A program made the position numbers and the translations under genes. The notes below the pieces were generated by a model. It worked only from the letters and a program-made list of their open reading frames with translations. It ran no database searches and was not told the origin of the DNA. Source: Siphonobacter curvatus (lineage in GTDB: Bacteria > Bacteroidota > Bacteroidia > Cytophagales > Spirosomataceae). Taken from it: DNA of 64,000 nt. The stretch covers positions 335,971 through 399,970 of the forward strand of contig NZ_PTRA01000003.1 of the NCBI RefSeq assembly GCF_002943425.1. The letters are read 5' to 3'. Positions 63,690-64,000 of the stretch are shown here, one piece after another. Positions within the stretch are counted from its first letter, which is position 1; every line of letters starts with the position of its first letter.

Positions 63690-64000
63690 ATGCAAACCAG
63701 CCTTTTCTCCTTTTTTAAAGCGTATTGTCCTACTAACGCTGTGAATGCTAAACGTTTAGTCGCGGTTGGAAAGTTAGCCGCCGTAGTTATAGCTAGCAGT
63801 ATTTTTACGGGTTGCGTATCCTCGAAGAACCTAGCGCTCTTCCAGGAAGGCCCCAATACAACCATTGATTCCCTCAACATTGCTCAGCAGTACACACCCC
63901 GTGTGCAGGTCGGCGATGTGCTCTCCATTACCGTCAGTAGCTTAAACCCCGAGGCTTCGGCCGTCTTTAATCTGCCCGAGTCCCAAGCTATGATTCAAGG
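63690..64000 (+). CDS. Wza-type polysaccharide export lipoprotein, 5' part only
   Basis: This gene continues past the window. The first 103 codons encode a lipoprotein signal (LAAVVIASSIFTGC) after an unusually long N-terminal lead, then SSKNLALFQEGPN and YTPRVQVGDVLSITVSSLNPEAS, the start of the Poly_export domain. Such proteins form the outer-membrane channel for capsule or exopolysaccharide. The ATG at 63690 opens the frame; a later start (GTG near 63741) would shorten the lead before the signal. Confidence 0.85.
   Translation, partial: MQTSLFSFFKAYCPTNAVNAKRLVAVGKLAAVVIASSIFTGCVSSKNLALFQEGPNTTIDSLNIAQQYTPRVQVGDVLSITVSSLNPEASAVFNLPESQAMIQ

Overview
The window looks like a chromosomal segment of a Bacteroidota bacterium, most likely order Cytophagales (Spirosomataceae or Cytophagaceae relatives). 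Grounds: a SusC/SusD pair whose SusC carries the family N-terminal carboxypeptidase-like domain, hybrid sensor kinases, a two-component propeller kinase, LytTR proteins, a GMC oxidoreductase with gluconate-dehydrogenase subunit 3, and metY-metX behind a SAM-I riboswitch. The genus is inferred from gene content only. No tRNA or rRNA gene was recognised.

Layout. 1-3990 is an accessory island: an IS3 OrfA remnant, a tripartite HipBST-type toxin-antitoxin operon, and an AbiE-type toxin-antitoxin pair behind a perfect 25-bp inverted repeat. 4.2-18.9 kb holds envelope and nutrient genes: a MuiA-like protein, SusD/SusC, a secreted class A serine hydrolase, an acyltransferase, a TonB siderophore receptor, and a GMC dehydrogenase with its small subunit. 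20-34 kb is a signalling block with four histidine kinases and one LuxR-type regulator, plus a long intergenic stretch holding a candidate structured RNA. 34-45 kb is a decayed accessory zone: small secreted proteins, three broken genes (two LytTR, one OmpA-type), and a nested pair of dead insertion sequences. There an IS110 element sits inside an IS903-like IS5-family element that still has its 9-bp target duplication.

45.5-51.6 kb is the most unusual module. A secreted TPR-CHAT (caspase-like) protease is followed by a secreted M48-type HELAH metallopeptidase with possible TPRs, and both converge on a single-pass anti-sigma factor and its ECF sigma factor. I infer a proteolysis-controlled sigma circuit, reminiscent of but not the same as the CRISPR-linked TPR-CHAT/sigma system. 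53.2-55.6 kb has a broken AbiEi/DUF6088-like antitoxin fragment and an unrecognised two-gene GTPase operon.

56-64 kb returns to housekeeping genes: a PagL-like lipid A deacylase; metY-metX under the SAM-I riboswitch, with MetX carrying an unexpected C-terminal LytTR-like domain; and the start of a polysaccharide locus (NeuD-like acetyltransferase, CpsB-like PHP phosphatase, Wza-type export lipoprotein running off the window end).

All calls come from reading the sequence and its translations. No database search or structure prediction was run.
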